Below are positions 50,453 through 61,974 of a stretch of 64,000 nucleotides of DNA, in pieces. Position numbers and translations under genes: made by a program. Below the pieces are notes generated by a model. That model searched no databases and was not told the origin of the DNA. It saw only the letters and a list, made by a program, of their open reading frames with translations. The number at the start of each line of letters is the position of its first letter. Within the stretch, counting starts at the first letter, position 1. Source of the stretch: Sanchytrium tribonematis (lineage: Eukaryota; Sanchytriomycota; Sanchytriomycetes; Sanchytriales; Sanchytriaceae); contig JADGIG010000004.1 in NCBI GenBank assembly GCA_018985235.1, forward strand, positions 1 through 64,000. Reading direction: 5' to 3'.

Positions 50453-51349
50453 TTATTCAAAAGCTTGACTTATCAGTTTTTTTTGATCTGAAGATAATTT
50501 AGTAGGTAAAACGACCTGGTACTCAACATACAGATCTCCACCTAATCCTTTGCCTTTAAAAGTCTGAATGAACCCACTGTGGGTGACACCACTCCTTTTC
50601 AGTCGCAATGTTGAGCCATCAATATGCTCAAAGTCATGTTCAAATCCTAGCAATGCATGTTTTAAACCTAGATGTTGAACAAATCGCAAATTTTCTCCTT
50701 CTCTTTTGAAGCTTGCATCTTCTGCGACGCGAACTCGGAATTTGATGTCTCCTGGAAGTATTTCTTCGTTATCATCGTCAACTGCAAAAGCATATCGGTT
50801 TCGTGCATTAAGATCGGGAAGAACATTTTCTTTCACAAACTGAGTGCCATCTTTCACTCCACTTGGTAAATCAAATTCAAATACTTCGTGCTGAAGTACT
50901 CTAGACTTGAAAGTTGCAGAGGCCACGGCTATCTTTATATGTTTCCCTTTTAGCACATCTTTCAAAGAAACCCAAAGGTCCATTGTAATATCCGGACCAG
51001 AATTTTGTTGCTGCTGCATGTTGCCTTGAAAAAAATGTTTAAATATGTCAAATGGATTCTGTGAATCTTGTTGCTGATTTAATCCCTCTTTTCCAAATCT
51101 TTTGTATTTCTCCCTCTTTTCGTCGTCATAGAGAACACCATAAGCTTCTCCAATGTTAGTAAAATCACTTGTCGTATCCTTTTCTCGATTTTTATCAGGA
51201 TGATATTCTACGGCTAATTTTCTATATGCTCGCTTTACATCTTGTCTGTTTGCTGTTCGTGGTAGTCCTAACCTCTCAAAATAATCCTCTGCTTCCGGAT
51301 TTGCTCTTGGGGAGCCAAACAAAAGAGATAAGAGTAACAAAACAAACAT
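50453..51349 (-). CDS. ER-type DnaJ co-chaperone (DNAJB11/Scj1-like)
   Basis: The 298-residue protein opens with a signal-like hydrophobic stretch (MFVLLLLSLLFGS). The J-domain at about 20-85 has the HPD triad in VEYHPDKNRE. A Gln/Asn-rich linker and the two C-terminal substrate-binding beta domains (DITMDLWVSLKDVLKGK, FEFDLPSGVKDGTQF) follow. The Cys-rich zinc finger of Scj1 is absent, as is any HDEL/KDEL tail, so retention must rely on partners. It would stimulate the ER Hsp70 BiP. The stop is embedded in AATAAA. Confidence 0.82.
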   Translation of the reverse strand: MFVLLLLSLLFGSPRANPEAEDYFERLGLPRTANRQDVKRAYRKLAVEYHPDKNREKDTTSDFTNIGEAYGVLYDDEKREKYKRFGKEGLNQQQDSQNPFDIFKHFFQGNMQQQQNSGPDITMDLWVSLKDVLKGKHIKIAVASATFKSRVLQHEVFEFDLPSGVKDGTQFVKENVLPDLNARNRYAFAVDDDNEEILPGDIKFRVRVAEDASFKREGENLRFVQHLGLKHALLGFEHDFEHIDGSTLRLKRSGVTHSGFIQTFKGKGLGGDLYVEYQVVLPTKLSSDQKKLISQAFE

Positions 51350-51391
51350 TTGTTTCAGAAAAGATTGGCAATGTATTTTATTCCAATAGAT

Positions 51392-51787
51392 TTATATTTT
51401 GAATTGTTTCTCTCCCAATATTTCGCCAACATGCAACACATTGGATTTGACTGAATAGTTTGTGGTGACCTTATTATCTTTTTTAACATGAATGGGAAAT
51501 TTAGTGCAAATATTTGCTGGGTATATGATATTCGAATATAGCGTGGTCAAATTAACATGCTCCACCAGCATACTGTTTCCAGGAATATCGACAGTTTCAG
51601 CCTTGTCCAAGTCCCATTTGATTTTCCTTCCAATGAATGCTGGTTTAGGATGTATGTCGAAGTAGTCTTCCTGCATCTTCTGGAGAGGAGATTGAGCCTT
51701 TACTAAAGTTACAGTACAATTGTCTGAATTTATAAATTTAACTTCTATTAGAGAGTCTTTCATTAAAGCTATAGAAAGTAAAATCAT
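51392..51787 (-). CDS. Hypothetical 131-residue protein
   Basis: The first ATG is at 51787; a second, at codon 9 (MKDSLIEVKF), is also plausible and would remove the short hydrophobic lead. The chain alternates short beta-like segments with Lys/Asp/Asn loops, with no cysteine cluster or membrane span. I recognise no family. It lies 43 nt upstream of the DnaJ ATG on the same strand. Confidence 0.5.
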   Translation of the reverse strand: MILLSIALMKDSLIEVKFINSDNCTVTLVKAQSPLQKMQEDYFDIHPKPAFIGRKIKWDLDKAETVDIPGNSMLVEHVNLTTLYSNIIYPANICTKFPIHVKKDNKVTTNYSVKSNVLHVGEILGEKQFKI

Positions 51788-51922
51788 CAAGTTTAAAGGG
51801 GACTAGTAGAGATCGCCCATGACTAAATTTTTAGATTATTCTCATCATTCTCATCATAATCAACAATGTGGTTGAAATCGACTCTTGTCTAGAGATTTTA
51901 AATTACAATTCTTTTTGAAACA

Positions 51923-52570
51923 ATGAACTGGGAAGTAATGGGAGTTTATGTTTACAACAAAGGCTATTGCTTCTCTATATCTAGATTCCATGACGTTTTT
52001 ACAAATATTTTTCAAAAGCCCTTAGTTAAATCAGGTAAACTCTCTAAGCAATTGAATATTGAATACAATGGCTTTGAAACCCATCAAATTGACGGATTTA
52101 CCTACTACACTTATTTAGGCCACTCGGAAATCTTTCAAAATTATAATCCTTTCGAAAAGATGAATAATTTATTTAAGTCTGGAGAGCACGTTACCAAAGG
52201 TCAAATCTTAAAAATGTATAAGTTGATCTACAAGGAAGATTTAATTGATGAAAGCATAATTGATCAAGTTTTTAAAAAACAAAAAAAGAAATATTATACA
52301 GGGACTTGCGAATTGGTAATAAACCCACCAAGGCAGTTTGAAATTATTGAAAAGCTCAATCTTTTAAGGAGGTCTATTGTGCCCGAGACGAAAGAGCTAG
52401 ACCTAGAAGACGATCTCTACAACATCCCGCTGGCTGGAAGCAAAAGAAAGACTTCAGACTTTAAAGATGAGGGGAAAAGATTTAAAAATCTGGAAACATA
52501 TGCTTTTAATTCGGTAAATGAGCAACATACGAAATCTGTTATGAAAATACTTCTGAAGCTTAGAAATTAA
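51923..52570 (+). CDS. Hypothetical 215-residue protein
   Basis: The protein starts MNWEVMGVYVYN, with an aromatic N-terminal half and a charged C-terminal half (LDLEDDLYNIPLAGSKRK, then a Lys-rich helix). RKTSDFKDEGKRFK could be a nuclear localisation or RNA-binding patch. No known domain is recognised. TTTTTGAAACA leads directly into the ATG. Its stop codon abuts the stop codon of the convergent thioesterase with no base between. Confidence 0.6.
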   Translation: MNWEVMGVYVYNKGYCFSISRFHDVFTNIFQKPLVKSGKLSKQLNIEYNGFETHQIDGFTYYTYLGHSEIFQNYNPFEKMNNLFKSGEHVTKGQILKMYKLIYKEDLIDESIIDQVFKKQKKKYYTGTCELVINPPRQFEIIEKLNLLRRSIVPETKELDLEDDLYNIPLAGSKRKTSDFKDEGKRFKNLETYAFNSVNEQHTKSVMKILLKLRN

Positions 52571-53041
52571 TCAAAGTTTACTTTTAAAAATGAATTTGGT
52601 GTGCCTTCCCGTTGCAACTAATGTTTTGCCTTCATCTTTATAAATATCTACTTGAGTAAAAGCAATATTTTTGCCTTTTTTCAAAAGCTTTGCTTCGCAA
52701 TATAGGTCCTCCCCTTTTTTGGCAGAAGATACATAGGAAATGTTAATGTCTGTTGAAACTTCCCTTATTAATTTGCCGCTATTTTGCAAATGCTTGGCTT
52801 GTTCTTCGTAGTTGTTTAAAGATATCACCACACCACCAAGCAAGTCAACTATACCTGAAAACACACCACCATGAATACTATCGTATACGTTAACAAATTT
52901 GCTGGTGTCCGGACGAAATCTACATTTAAATATGGGTTCTAACTCAAGAATTTCCATCTTGTCGAGTAACATTTTATCGTAACCGTCAACCGAATTGATC
53001 AGCTCAAATAAAGCTTCAATGTGCGGGTCATTTAATTTCAT
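52571..53041 (-). CDS. Hotdog-fold thioesterase (ACOT13/PaaI-like)
   Basis: The first ATG is at 53041, giving 156 residues. The hotdog core has NVYDSIHGGVFSGIVDLLGG near residue 60 (His-Gly-Gly and the Asp of the active site) and ISYVSSAKKGEDLYCEAKLL near 106, ending with a strand that carries VATGRHTKFIFK. The family hydrolyses acyl-CoA thioesters in mitochondria or cytosol. No clear targeting signal is visible. It is convergent, back to back with the preceding gene. Confidence 0.83.
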   Translation of the reverse strand: MKLNDPHIEALFELINSVDGYDKMLLDKMEILELEPIFKCRFRPDTSKFVNVYDSIHGGVFSGIVDLLGGVVISLNNYEEQAKHLQNSGKLIREVSTDINISYVSSAKKGEDLYCEAKLLKKGKNIAFTQVDIYKDEGKTLVATGRHTKFIFKSKL

Positions 53042-53187
53042 ATATTCAGAAAAACCCAAATTCAGGTTTCAAAAAATCTAAGTCTCATTTCGTTAATTTT
53101 TACAGCTTACGCCAAAATACTAATTGTGCATGAAATAGCATCCGGATTTGTATATAAGATTTTAAAACGATACTTTTCTGCATTGAT

Positions 53188-53502
53188 TTATTCCTCGTCA
53201 CAAATTTCTTCGTCACGCCAGAGAGTTCCAAGCCTACACCCACAAAGTCCAGCTTGAGTCAAATGCCCAAGCAATCCTATATGAGGTTTTCTTGTTTGTA
53301 AAAAGTAGATCAAACTTACTGCTAGAGCCGTGGAATTTCCCGATTTTTCGTCCAGTTGAATGTTGTAAGCACTTACTATTGAGCCGAAGCAGAAGACTGA
53401 TTTCTGTATCGTGGTCAAAGGCGATCTTCCAAACCAAATAAATGTAGAAGCAAGGAGACAAGACACCTGTTCCATCGACTTGTTCAAATCTGTTCCATTC
53501 AT
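53188..53502 (-). CDS. Small hydrophobic protein, unknown
   Basis: The 104-residue frame starts at an ATG (MNGTDLNKS). It has two moderately hydrophobic segments (VSCLLASTFIWFG and STALAVSLIYFLQ) and a Gly/Cys-rich end. A second long frame overlaps it on the same strand but has poorer composition. I recognise no family. It lies 20 nt downstream of the Rtt106-like gene's stop on the same strand. Confidence 0.45.
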   Translation of the reverse strand: MNGTDLNKSMEQVSCLLASTFIWFGRSPLTTIQKSVFCFGSIVSAYNIQLDEKSGNSTALAVSLIYFLQTRKPHIGLLGHLTQAGLCGCRLGTLWRDEEICDEE

Positions 53503-53522
53503 AACACATAAATATTTACTAC

Positions 53523-54227
53523 CTAATCACTTTCTACTTCACCGCCCTTAAATTCTTCGTCAGCGCTTTCTTCGTTGTCATCATCCTCCGCGTCGCTGCC
53601 ATCTTCCATTAATGTATGTAACACTCTCTTTTGGTGGTATCCATGTTTTGGGATTGAAAAACTCTTATTAGTCTGCTGACAATAAGCTCTCACAATATCT
53701 ACTTTCTCATTTGGAAAGTAGCTGACAGGCTTCCCATCTACCTCCAAAGTACAATTGTGGGAAGTCATATCTCCAATCTCAATTTTCTTCAGATTTTCCA
53801 GCTTGATAGCGAATGATTGTTTTGCATAGTAAAGAGCTACACCCTGATCGCAAAGGTATAGATGACCACTGTGCATCAATGCAATACGTTCAATTACAGT
53901 CCAAGGCGTTGCGTTCTCTTCCAAACTTGACTCGCATGTGAACATGTGCTGGGTTTTCCCAGTAGTGAATAAAATCTTTCTCTTTTTTGAAGTCTCAAAC
54001 TTGAAAAGGTCTTTTGGCAGCTTTCCAAATTTCTCTTTTGTGATAACACAGGTAAATGATTTAGCCAACTTTCTTTGCAATGGCTCAAAGTGTTCAACAA
54101 CAGCTTGAAATACCTTTTTACTCTCTGGATAAGATTTGATAACAGCGTCGATCTGCGACTTTAATTCCTTGGGTAAACTGTCCATAAATGTTTCAGGGAA
54201 TCTTGTGTCATTTCCACGTATTTGCAT
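53523..54227 (-). CDS. Rtt106-like histone chaperone (short form)
   Basis: The ATG at 54227 gives 234 residues; another at 54185 (MDSLPKELK) is the more likely family start. SLPKELKSQIDAVIKSYPES resembles the Rtt106 N-terminus. LMHSGHLYLCDQGVALYYA with the strand CTLEVDGKPVSYFP matches the PH-like Rttp106 domain. The tail (GSDAEDDDNEESADEEF) is acidic, as in Rtt106. Rtt106 carries H3-H4 for replication-coupled and replication-independent assembly. It is about half the length of the yeast protein. Assigned from pattern similarity; moderate certainty. Confidence 0.6.
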   Translation of the reverse strand: MQIRGNDTRFPETFMDSLPKELKSQIDAVIKSYPESKKVFQAVVEHFEPLQRKLAKSFTCVITKEKFGKLPKDLFKFETSKKRKILFTTGKTQHMFTCESSLEENATPWTVIERIALMHSGHLYLCDQGVALYYAKQSFAIKLENLKKIEIGDMTSHNCTLEVDGKPVSYFPNEKVDIVRAYCQQTNKSFSIPKHGYHQKRVLHTLMEDGSDAEDDDNEESADEEFKGGEVESD

Positions 54228-54276
54228 GAACGTCCGCCACGTCCTCAAAAATAGCAACAATCAATTTATTTTATAA

Positions 54277-55269
54277 TTAAGAAATTTCAGCTATGACTTC
54301 TGAGGTTGACTTTAAAAAGCCAATATCCTTACCATTCTTTATTACTTTCATTCCTTTCGGCACATAAGCATCAGTAAATGTTGTACAAGGAATAGCCAAT
54401 GGATACCACTCTGATTTGGAGCTGAAATCTTTGCTATGGCTTAAGTAAAAGGAATACTCAATTTTGCCATCTTTTACCTCTCCAATTTGATATAAATCTT
54501 GAAAATGACTCAAGTACCCAAATGATTCTGGAAGAGCTTGCGGTTTAAATGGAACATTATTTTGCATGTATATAGCAAGGCAATTATAAAAAAAGGCTTC
54601 AGGCGGCCGATTTTCGTATACAATTGGGAATTCAATGCCGTTTTTTGCGTCATAGAGATAAACAGTATTTCGGTTTGTATCAAAATCTGAACACTCTTGT
54701 TCAAAGCGGTAAAACAAAGATCGAATCTTGTTGTACAATAGTTTAGCAGTTTTGCTTCTGTCCCATTCTTGCAAATCATTGGAAAAAGATTGTAATAAAA
54801 ATTCTCCATCATATCCAATCAGTAACTCTACGCCATAATCTTGACCATTGGTAATGAACACGATTTTCAATTTGAGATACAATTGATTTTCAATCAAATG
54901 TTGCTTAGTGATCTCCAGCTCTTCTGTGTTCATTATGAACTCGACCTTTTCTTCATTCAAATCTAAAGGATACAATTTCACAGTACCTTCATCAACATTA
55001 TCTTCTTCCATATCAATATCACTGTCATCCTCTTCATCCTCTTCATCACTCATATCTTCTTCATTCTCATCCACCTCCATATCACCTCCAGTAAGCATAT
55101 TTCCTAGAGCTGTTGTGATTCCTTGAGTGAGTTCGTTGACAACATTGGAGAGTTGTTCAGTAGTCAAAAAGAACTCAATAAGATTCTGTTCAAATTCGTT
55201 TCTTTCATTTGCAGAAAGATCATCAATTTTAGATGGGTTTGCTAGCAATTGAAGGGAAGCGGCATCCAT
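54277..55269 (-). CDS. Hypothetical acidic-linker protein
   Basis: The 330-residue protein has a helical N-terminus, a very acidic stretch at about 67-95 (Glu/Asp runs with Met and Ser), then a mixed alpha/beta region with aromatic-rich strands and a C-terminal segment ending STSEVIAEIS. The acidic block suggests a nuclear protein or histone-binding partner. I do not recognise the domain. It lies 49 nt upstream of the Rtt106-like ATG on the same strand. Confidence 0.65.
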   Translation of the reverse strand: MDAASLQLLANPSKIDDLSANERNEFEQNLIEFFLTTEQLSNVVNELTQGITTALGNMLTGGDMEVDENEEDMSDEEDEEDDSDIDMEEDNVDEGTVKLYPLDLNEEKVEFIMNTEELEITKQHLIENQLYLKLKIVFITNGQDYGVELLIGYDGEFLLQSFSNDLQEWDRSKTAKLLYNKIRSLFYRFEQECSDFDTNRNTVYLYDAKNGIEFPIVYENRPPEAFFYNCLAIYMQNNVPFKPQALPESFGYLSHFQDLYQIGEVKDGKIEYSFYLSHSKDFSSKSEWYPLAIPCTTFTDAYVPKGMKVIKNGKDIGFLKSTSEVIAEIS

Positions 55270-55325
55270 TTCAAGGGAAAGTTTTAAAATATAACCTCGA
55301 CCAAAACTATCGCAAAAAAGATGAT

Positions 55326-58300
55326 TTATTCTGAATCTATAAGCTGCAATTTCTCTATCGTATCACCAATGGCAAATATTTCAGATTTGAAAACCTCGAT
55401 TTTTTCCTTATTTTGAGTACGTACTTCTTCTGGCACTTTGGACTCATAGTCTGCCATATTTACCAATTTTTGAGTGGATTTTAGCCCTGACTCAGCTTTC
55501 ATAACCTTCTTAGAAAGCTTAGATATCTCTTTTTTGATATCTATTTGACCTTTCACTAACAAATAAATTGCAACCGAAGGCGATACAGTCTGAATCATGC
55601 AGCCCTGTGGAACTTCATCTCCTTTACCCAAAACACTCAAGACGTCCAGACCCTTGACGAGACTTTGAACCAATGATGCCTCTGTAGAATAAATATTGAA
55701 TTCTGATTCGGATTTAACATGGAGATAGACTAATTTAGAGAATATTACCAGTAGCTTTAGAATTTATGTTGTATTGGGCCATTATGGAACGAATGTTACC
55801 AATTACCTTGACAACGTCGTCAAAAGAGTTCATAGAAGCTTCATCATAAAACTTCTCTTCGAATTGGGGATATGATGATATCGTTATAGATTCCTTGTCT
55901 TGCTTTTTTCTTGGAAGCCGTTGCCAAAGTTCCTCTGTTACAAAAGGCATAAATGGATGCATCATTCGCAACGCTGAATCTAATGCGAAATATAAAGTAT
56001 TTCTCACAGAATTTTGCTTTTGTGTATCTGTTTCTAAGTCGAGTAATACTTTAGTAGCCTCAATATATACATCACACAGCTCGTTTAAGAAATATTTATA
56101 AACTGATGACGTTGCTTGCATAAAGTTATAAGTTTCGAAGTGTGCTTCTACATCTCTTGCTGCCAAAACCAATTTAGCCAGTATCCATTTTTCTGCCAAA
56201 GAGATTGGTACAAAAGTTTCCTCAGGCTTAAAATCTTCCCCTAATTTCATCATTCCAAATTTGATAGCATTCCACATTTTGTTACAAAATTTTCGATAGC
56301 CTTCAACTCGTAATATATCAAGATTAATAGACTGTCCATCATTTGTGTAGGAGCAAAGTGCGAATCTCAAGGCATCGGTTCCACATTGTGGAATACCATT
56401 TGGATAAGATTGCTTTTGTCCCTGTTTGGCTGTGTTGACTTCTTTTTCATCCAAATTGCTTTCATTTAGCTTATTGTGTAAATACTCCAGCGTTATCCCT
56501 TCAATCACATCTACAGGATTGACAACATTTCCAAGTGATTTTGACATTTTACGTCCCTGAGCGTCCCTAACCATTGCATGGCAAAACACTCTTTTGAAAG
56601 GCACCTGGTCAGTCAACAACAATCCCATCATCACCATTCTTGCGACCCAAAAAAACAAGATATCTTTTCCTGTCTCTAGTAAAGCATTGGGGTAAAACTT
56701 GCCTAGATCTAAAGTGTCGTCAGGCCAACCCAATGTTACAAAAGGCCATAAAGCGGAAGAAAACCAAGTATCTAATACATCAGGATCTTGCTTGATTGTG
56801 ACCTGTCCAAGTTTTTCAAAGCGAGATTTTGCTTTTTCTAATGCAGATTTTTCATCATCAGAGACAATCCAATTTGAGTCGTCATTTTCATTCAACGGAT
56901 TACCATCAATGTGGACCAAATATGCAGGTACCGTATGACCCCACCATAATTGTCGCGAGAGACACCAATCTTGGATATTCTCGAGCCATCGATACCACTC
57001 CTTTTCGCTTAATTCCGGTTGAATCTTAAGTTCACCATTTTTCACTGCATCGACTGAACGTTTTGCTATTTCTTTACAATTCATCCACCATTGTGGTTTA
57101 AGTCGAGGTTCAATAATGTCACCAGATCTAGAGCAGATTGGAATCTGCATTGTATGATTCTTGACTCCAACAAATAATTTTCGATCCTCTAAAAATTTCA
57201 TTATTTCTTCGCGAGCATCAAATCTCATCAGGCCTTTAAATCTCCCTGCATTATCGTTTAAACTTCCATCATCGTTGAGAATGTCAATAAATTGTAAATT
57301 ATGTCTCTTACCAATATCGTAATCATTTGGATCATGGGCAGGTGTGATCTTGACAACACCTGTTCCGAATTCGATGTCAACATACGAGTCCTTTATGACT
57401 GGTAGAAGTCTATCATGAATCGGATGTTTAACAAAAAGACCGTGGTATTTTTTGTACCTTTCATCATCAGGGTTAACTGCAACTGCGGTGTCCCCTAGCA
57501 TGGTTTCTAATCTAGTTGTTGCGATAACCAACTTTTCACCAGTTTTTACTCCGTCTTTATTGCAAACTTCGTACTCAAATTCAACTAATACTCCAAACAT
57601 GTATTTTTTCTTTGGGTTATGTCCAGGGACATTCAACATGGTTTTTCCTTTTAATTCTTTCTGATCTACCTCTAAATTTGACAAGGCCGTATTAAGTTTT
57701 GAGCACCAATTAACAAGTTTGGTGTCTCGATAAATCAATCCTTTTTCATGTCCGATAATAAAAGCTCGATTGACAGCCTTGACAACTTTTGAATCCATCG
57801 TAAACACTACTCGATCCCAGTCAAAGCTTCCACCCAACCTACTCATTTGATCATAAATTCTGTGCCCATAATCATCTTTCCACTCCCAAACTTTCTTTAA
57901 AAATAAATCGCGACCTAAATCGTGTCTTGTCTTTTTTTCTTTTTTATATATTTGCTTCTCCACTACACTTTGGGTTGCTATTCCTGCATGGTCACAACCT
58001 GGAACATATAATGCAGCATCACCTTTCATTCTGTGATAACGAATCAAAGAATCCTGTACAGCTGTAGTCAACGCGTGCCCAATGTGCAAATAACCCGTCA
58101 CATTTGGAGGAGGAAAAGTTATCACGTATGGTTTTCCATTTGGATTAATTTCAGGTTTGAAAAATCCTTTGGTTTGCCACCAATCCTGCCAAGCAGCCTC
58201 AACCGCTTCCGGATCGTATTTCGCTTGGAATTCGCCTAATACTTTCTTTTCGCCTTTCGGCGTAACATTTACATACTTCTCGGCCTGTTCGTAATCTACA

Positions 58301-58437
58301 GTTTTACGAGTGGCAATAGCGTCTTCTGATTTCGAAGGCTTCAAATTCGAATTGTTTTTTTGCTTGGCGGCGAACTTCGCTAATTTTTCTAGCTTCTTCA
58401 GTTGCTTTGCGCTTAAAGGTTTGGCGCTTTTTTCCAT
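55326..58437 (-). CDS. VAS1: Valyl-tRNA synthetase
   Basis: Exons 55749-58437 and 55326-55729 join across a 19-nt intron to give 1030 residues. The class I signatures are GYLHIGHALT near 114 and GRKMSKSLGNV near 627. PPPNVTG and a CP1 editing domain (ATTRLETMLGDTAVAVNP) identify ValRS. The exon after the intron encodes the C-terminal coiled-coil arm that binds tRNA. A Lys-rich N-terminus precedes the core, as in eukaryotic enzymes. It may supply both cytosol and mitochondria, as in yeast. The stop is embedded in AATAAA. Confidence 0.96.
55730..55748 (-). other. 19-nt intron, ValRS (phase 1)
   Basis: The intron is GTAATATTCTCTAAATTAG. Removal reads NSKAT-V-YLHVKSESEF, matching ValRS KPTVYLHV. 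Retention gives an in-frame TAA. It lies at 87% of the CDS. Confidence 0.96.
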
Positions 58438-58478
58438 TAATTTTAAAGTTGTACGAAACGTCGGAGTGATAGAGACAG

Positions 58479-58796
58479 ATGCAACTTGTAAGATTTGTCC
58501 AGAAACTTAAGAATGAAACCGTTAGTATTGAACTCAAAGACAATACCGTAATAGAAGGTACAATCCAGTCTGTCGATATTTCTATGAATATACATTTGAA
58601 GATGGTGAAGAAGACATATAAAGGAGAGTCATTTAGTTTAGACTCTTTAGCAGTCCGAGGATCCACAATCCGGATAATAATTCTACCAGACTCATTGCCT
58701 TTAGACAATCTGCTTGTAGATGACACCCAATACACAAAAACAGGTAAAAAGAAGGAAGCTAATGTAAAATTGCGAAAAAATCATCCAATAAAATAA
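58479..58796 (+). CDS. SMD1: Sm protein D1
   Basis: The 105-residue protein follows SmD1: [19 protein letters not shown], the Sm1 motif with [16 protein letters not shown], and the Sm2 motif [21 protein letters not shown] with LLVDDT. SmD1 is part of the heptameric ring on U1, U2, U4 and U5 snRNAs. The long Arg-Gly repeat tail of animal SmD1 is replaced by a short Lys-rich end ([15 protein letters not shown]). It is divergent from ValRS, with 41 nt between ATGs. Confidence 0.95.
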   Translation: MQLVRFVQKLKNETVSIELKDNTVIEGTIQSVDISMNIHLKMVKKTYKGESFSLDSLAVRGSTIRIIILPDSLPLDNLLVDDTQYTKTGKKKEANVKLRKNHPIK

Positions 58797-58814
58797 TTTG
58801 GCAAATTCTGTAAC

Positions 58815-59971
58815 ATGCAATTTTCTAAAATTATCCAGAGAGAATTTTCAACAAAAATATTGAAGAATAAAGCGCCACCCGCTGAGGGATTTATGGCAGG
58901 TTTGGACACTTCTCAATTTATTTTAAACAACGAGGACTTGGCCAAAAAATATTTCCCAAATTCAGATACATTCGTCAAATTAAATATGTGCCAAGCTATA
59001 AACGACGCACTGAGTATAACACTCGAAAAAGATGAGAAAGCCGTGGTATTTGGAGAGGATGTTGCTTTCGGTGGTGTCTTCAGGTGCACCTTGAATCTAG
59101 CCCAGCGATTTGGTAAAGAAAGAGTTTTCAATACTCCATTGACAGAACAGGGTATCGCTGCATTTGGAATAGGTATGGCATCCGTTGGTGCTACACCAAT
59201 AGCTGAAATTCAATTTGCTGATTATGTTTTCCCAGCCTTTGATCAACTTGTAAATGAAGCCGCCAAATATCGATATAGATCCGGAAATCAATTTAATGTT
59301 GGGGGGCTTACCGTCCGAATGCCATGTTCAGCTGTAGGACATGGCGGGCATTATCATTCCCAATCCGTAGAAGCCTACTTCATGCATTGCGCCGGATTAA
59401 AAATTGTAACCCCGAGGTCTCCCAGCCAAGCGAAAGGACTTCTTCTTGCCTCCATTAGAGATAAAAATCCAGTTTTATTTCTTGAACCAAAAATTTTATA
59501 TAGGGCGGCAGTAGAACATGTACCAGATAAAGATTTTGAAATTGAGATTGGGAAAGCTGAAATTATTAAAACAGGAAAAGATATAACTATGGTTGCATGG
59601 GGTTCTCAACTTTATGTTTGCGAGCAGGCCATTAAGATGGCAGAAAAAGCATTACCAGGAGTAAGTATAGAATTAATAGACCTAAAAACTCTTTCACCAT
59701 GGGATGCTAAAACACTTGAAGAAGTTTATCCATTTTAATGTAGTCAGTTACAAAAACCGGGAGGTGTATAATAGCTCATGAAGCTCCTTTGACTGTAGGA
59801 GCTGGAGCTGAAATCGCAGCGAGACTTCAAGAAAAATGCTTTTTGCATCTCGAAGCCCCAATACAAAGAGTGACTGGTTGGGATACCCCATTTCCTCTGG
59901 TATTTGAGAAATATTATGTTCCAAGTGCTGTCCGCTGCTTCGATGCCATCAAAAGAGTAATGTCGTTTTAA
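58815..59971 (+). CDS. BCKDHB: Branched-chain 2-oxoacid dehydrogenase E1 beta
   Basis: Exons 58815-59723 and 59744-59971 join across a 20-nt intron into 378 residues. A mitochondrial presequence-like N-terminus ([18 protein letters not shown]) precedes the core: [52 protein letters not shown] and [16 protein letters not shown]. After splicing [15 protein letters not shown] and [11 protein letters not shown] complete it. This is the beta subunit of the thiamine-dependent E1 that commits Val, Leu and Ile carbon to oxidation. FRCT and the histidine block favour BCKDHB over pyruvate dehydrogenase beta. Confidence 0.94.
59724..59743 (+). other. 20-nt intron, BCKDHB (phase 0)
   Basis: The intron is GTTTATCCATTTTAATGTAG, the only one of 20 nt seen here. 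Removal joins DAKTLEE to [15 protein letters not shown]. Retention gives an in-frame TAA. It lies at 80% of the CDS. Confidence 0.93.
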
Positions 59972-60000
59972 AATTCGAATAAATTAGATATCTGAAACTA

Positions 60001-60132
60001 ATGAAAAAGCCCGATTCTGTAATTTTATTGCAATTGTATGCAGCTCTATGTGTAGAAAAAAGAACTAAAAAGAATTTGACTCATGAAATTCTAGACTGGA
60101 CAGACATCCAGGATCCATTTCACTTTGAGTAA
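60001..60132 (+). CDS. Possible 43-residue small protein
   Basis: An ATG-initiated frame in the gap between BCKDHB and RPT1 encodes 43 residues beginning MKKPDSVILLQLYAALCVEK and ending IQDPFHFE. It has no membrane span and no recognised motif. It begins 29 nt after the BCKDHB stop, so it may be 3' untranslated sequence. The balanced composition keeps it as a candidate only. Confidence 0.3.
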   Translation: MKKPDSVILLQLYAALCVEKRTKKNLTHEILDWTDIQDPFHFE

Positions 60133-60174
60133 AAAGCTCGAAAATGTAAAATAAAATTGTGTGATATTTATTGA

Positions 60175-61547
<1,373 letters not shown>

Positions 61548-61606
61548 ATGTTTGAAAAAACATTTGATAATAACTGGGTCTATTGCAAATTTTATTTCTT
61601 GGAATA

Positions 61607-61888
61607 ATGATATTATGTATTTATTTAAATCCTTACCAAACGAAAGCCTTCATGAAGGGCATAGAGAAATATCTACAAGAAAATATTCATTTTGAACTTG
61701 GCTTGTACACGGACCTGCCACTTGGAAAAGAAGAGTCAACTAGTATTAAATGGCGCTTGAAACGATGCTATAAGAACCATTGCGATACTAATAGCCTAAC
61801 AGGCGCCACTAACATTTTCTTCGATTTGACTTTGACATTGAAACACACTGTGATAAAAAGACAAATTTGCCGTCGGATTTTCATTTAA
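61607..61888 (+). CDS. Doubtful 93-residue frame upstream of POLD2
   Basis: The stretch between the RPT1 and POLD2 starts (about 430 nt) holds one plus-strand ATG frame of 93 residues ([15 protein letters not shown] onward). It is Cys- and basic-rich in its second half and I recognise no domain. Antisense frames also exist. No 19-nt intron that improves it was found. It could be a small gene, a 5' leader of POLD2 or noncoding. Confidence 0.25.
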   Translation: MILCIYLNPYQTKAFMKGIEKYLQENIHFELGLYTDLPLGKEESTSIKWRLKRCYKNHCDTNSLTGATNIFFDLTLTLKHTVIKRQICRRIFI

Positions 61889-61974
61889 ATTTTCGACAGA
61901 TACATGGTTGGCATGAGTTTCCAGAAGCGCCTTGTCCTCGAAATTATTTAAATGTTCCATTTCTCCGTCTAAAG

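Noticed and set aside
53234-53509. Second frame overlapping the 104-residue hydrophobic gene
   Set aside because: It has no ATG at its proper start and poorer composition than the overlapping ATG frame.
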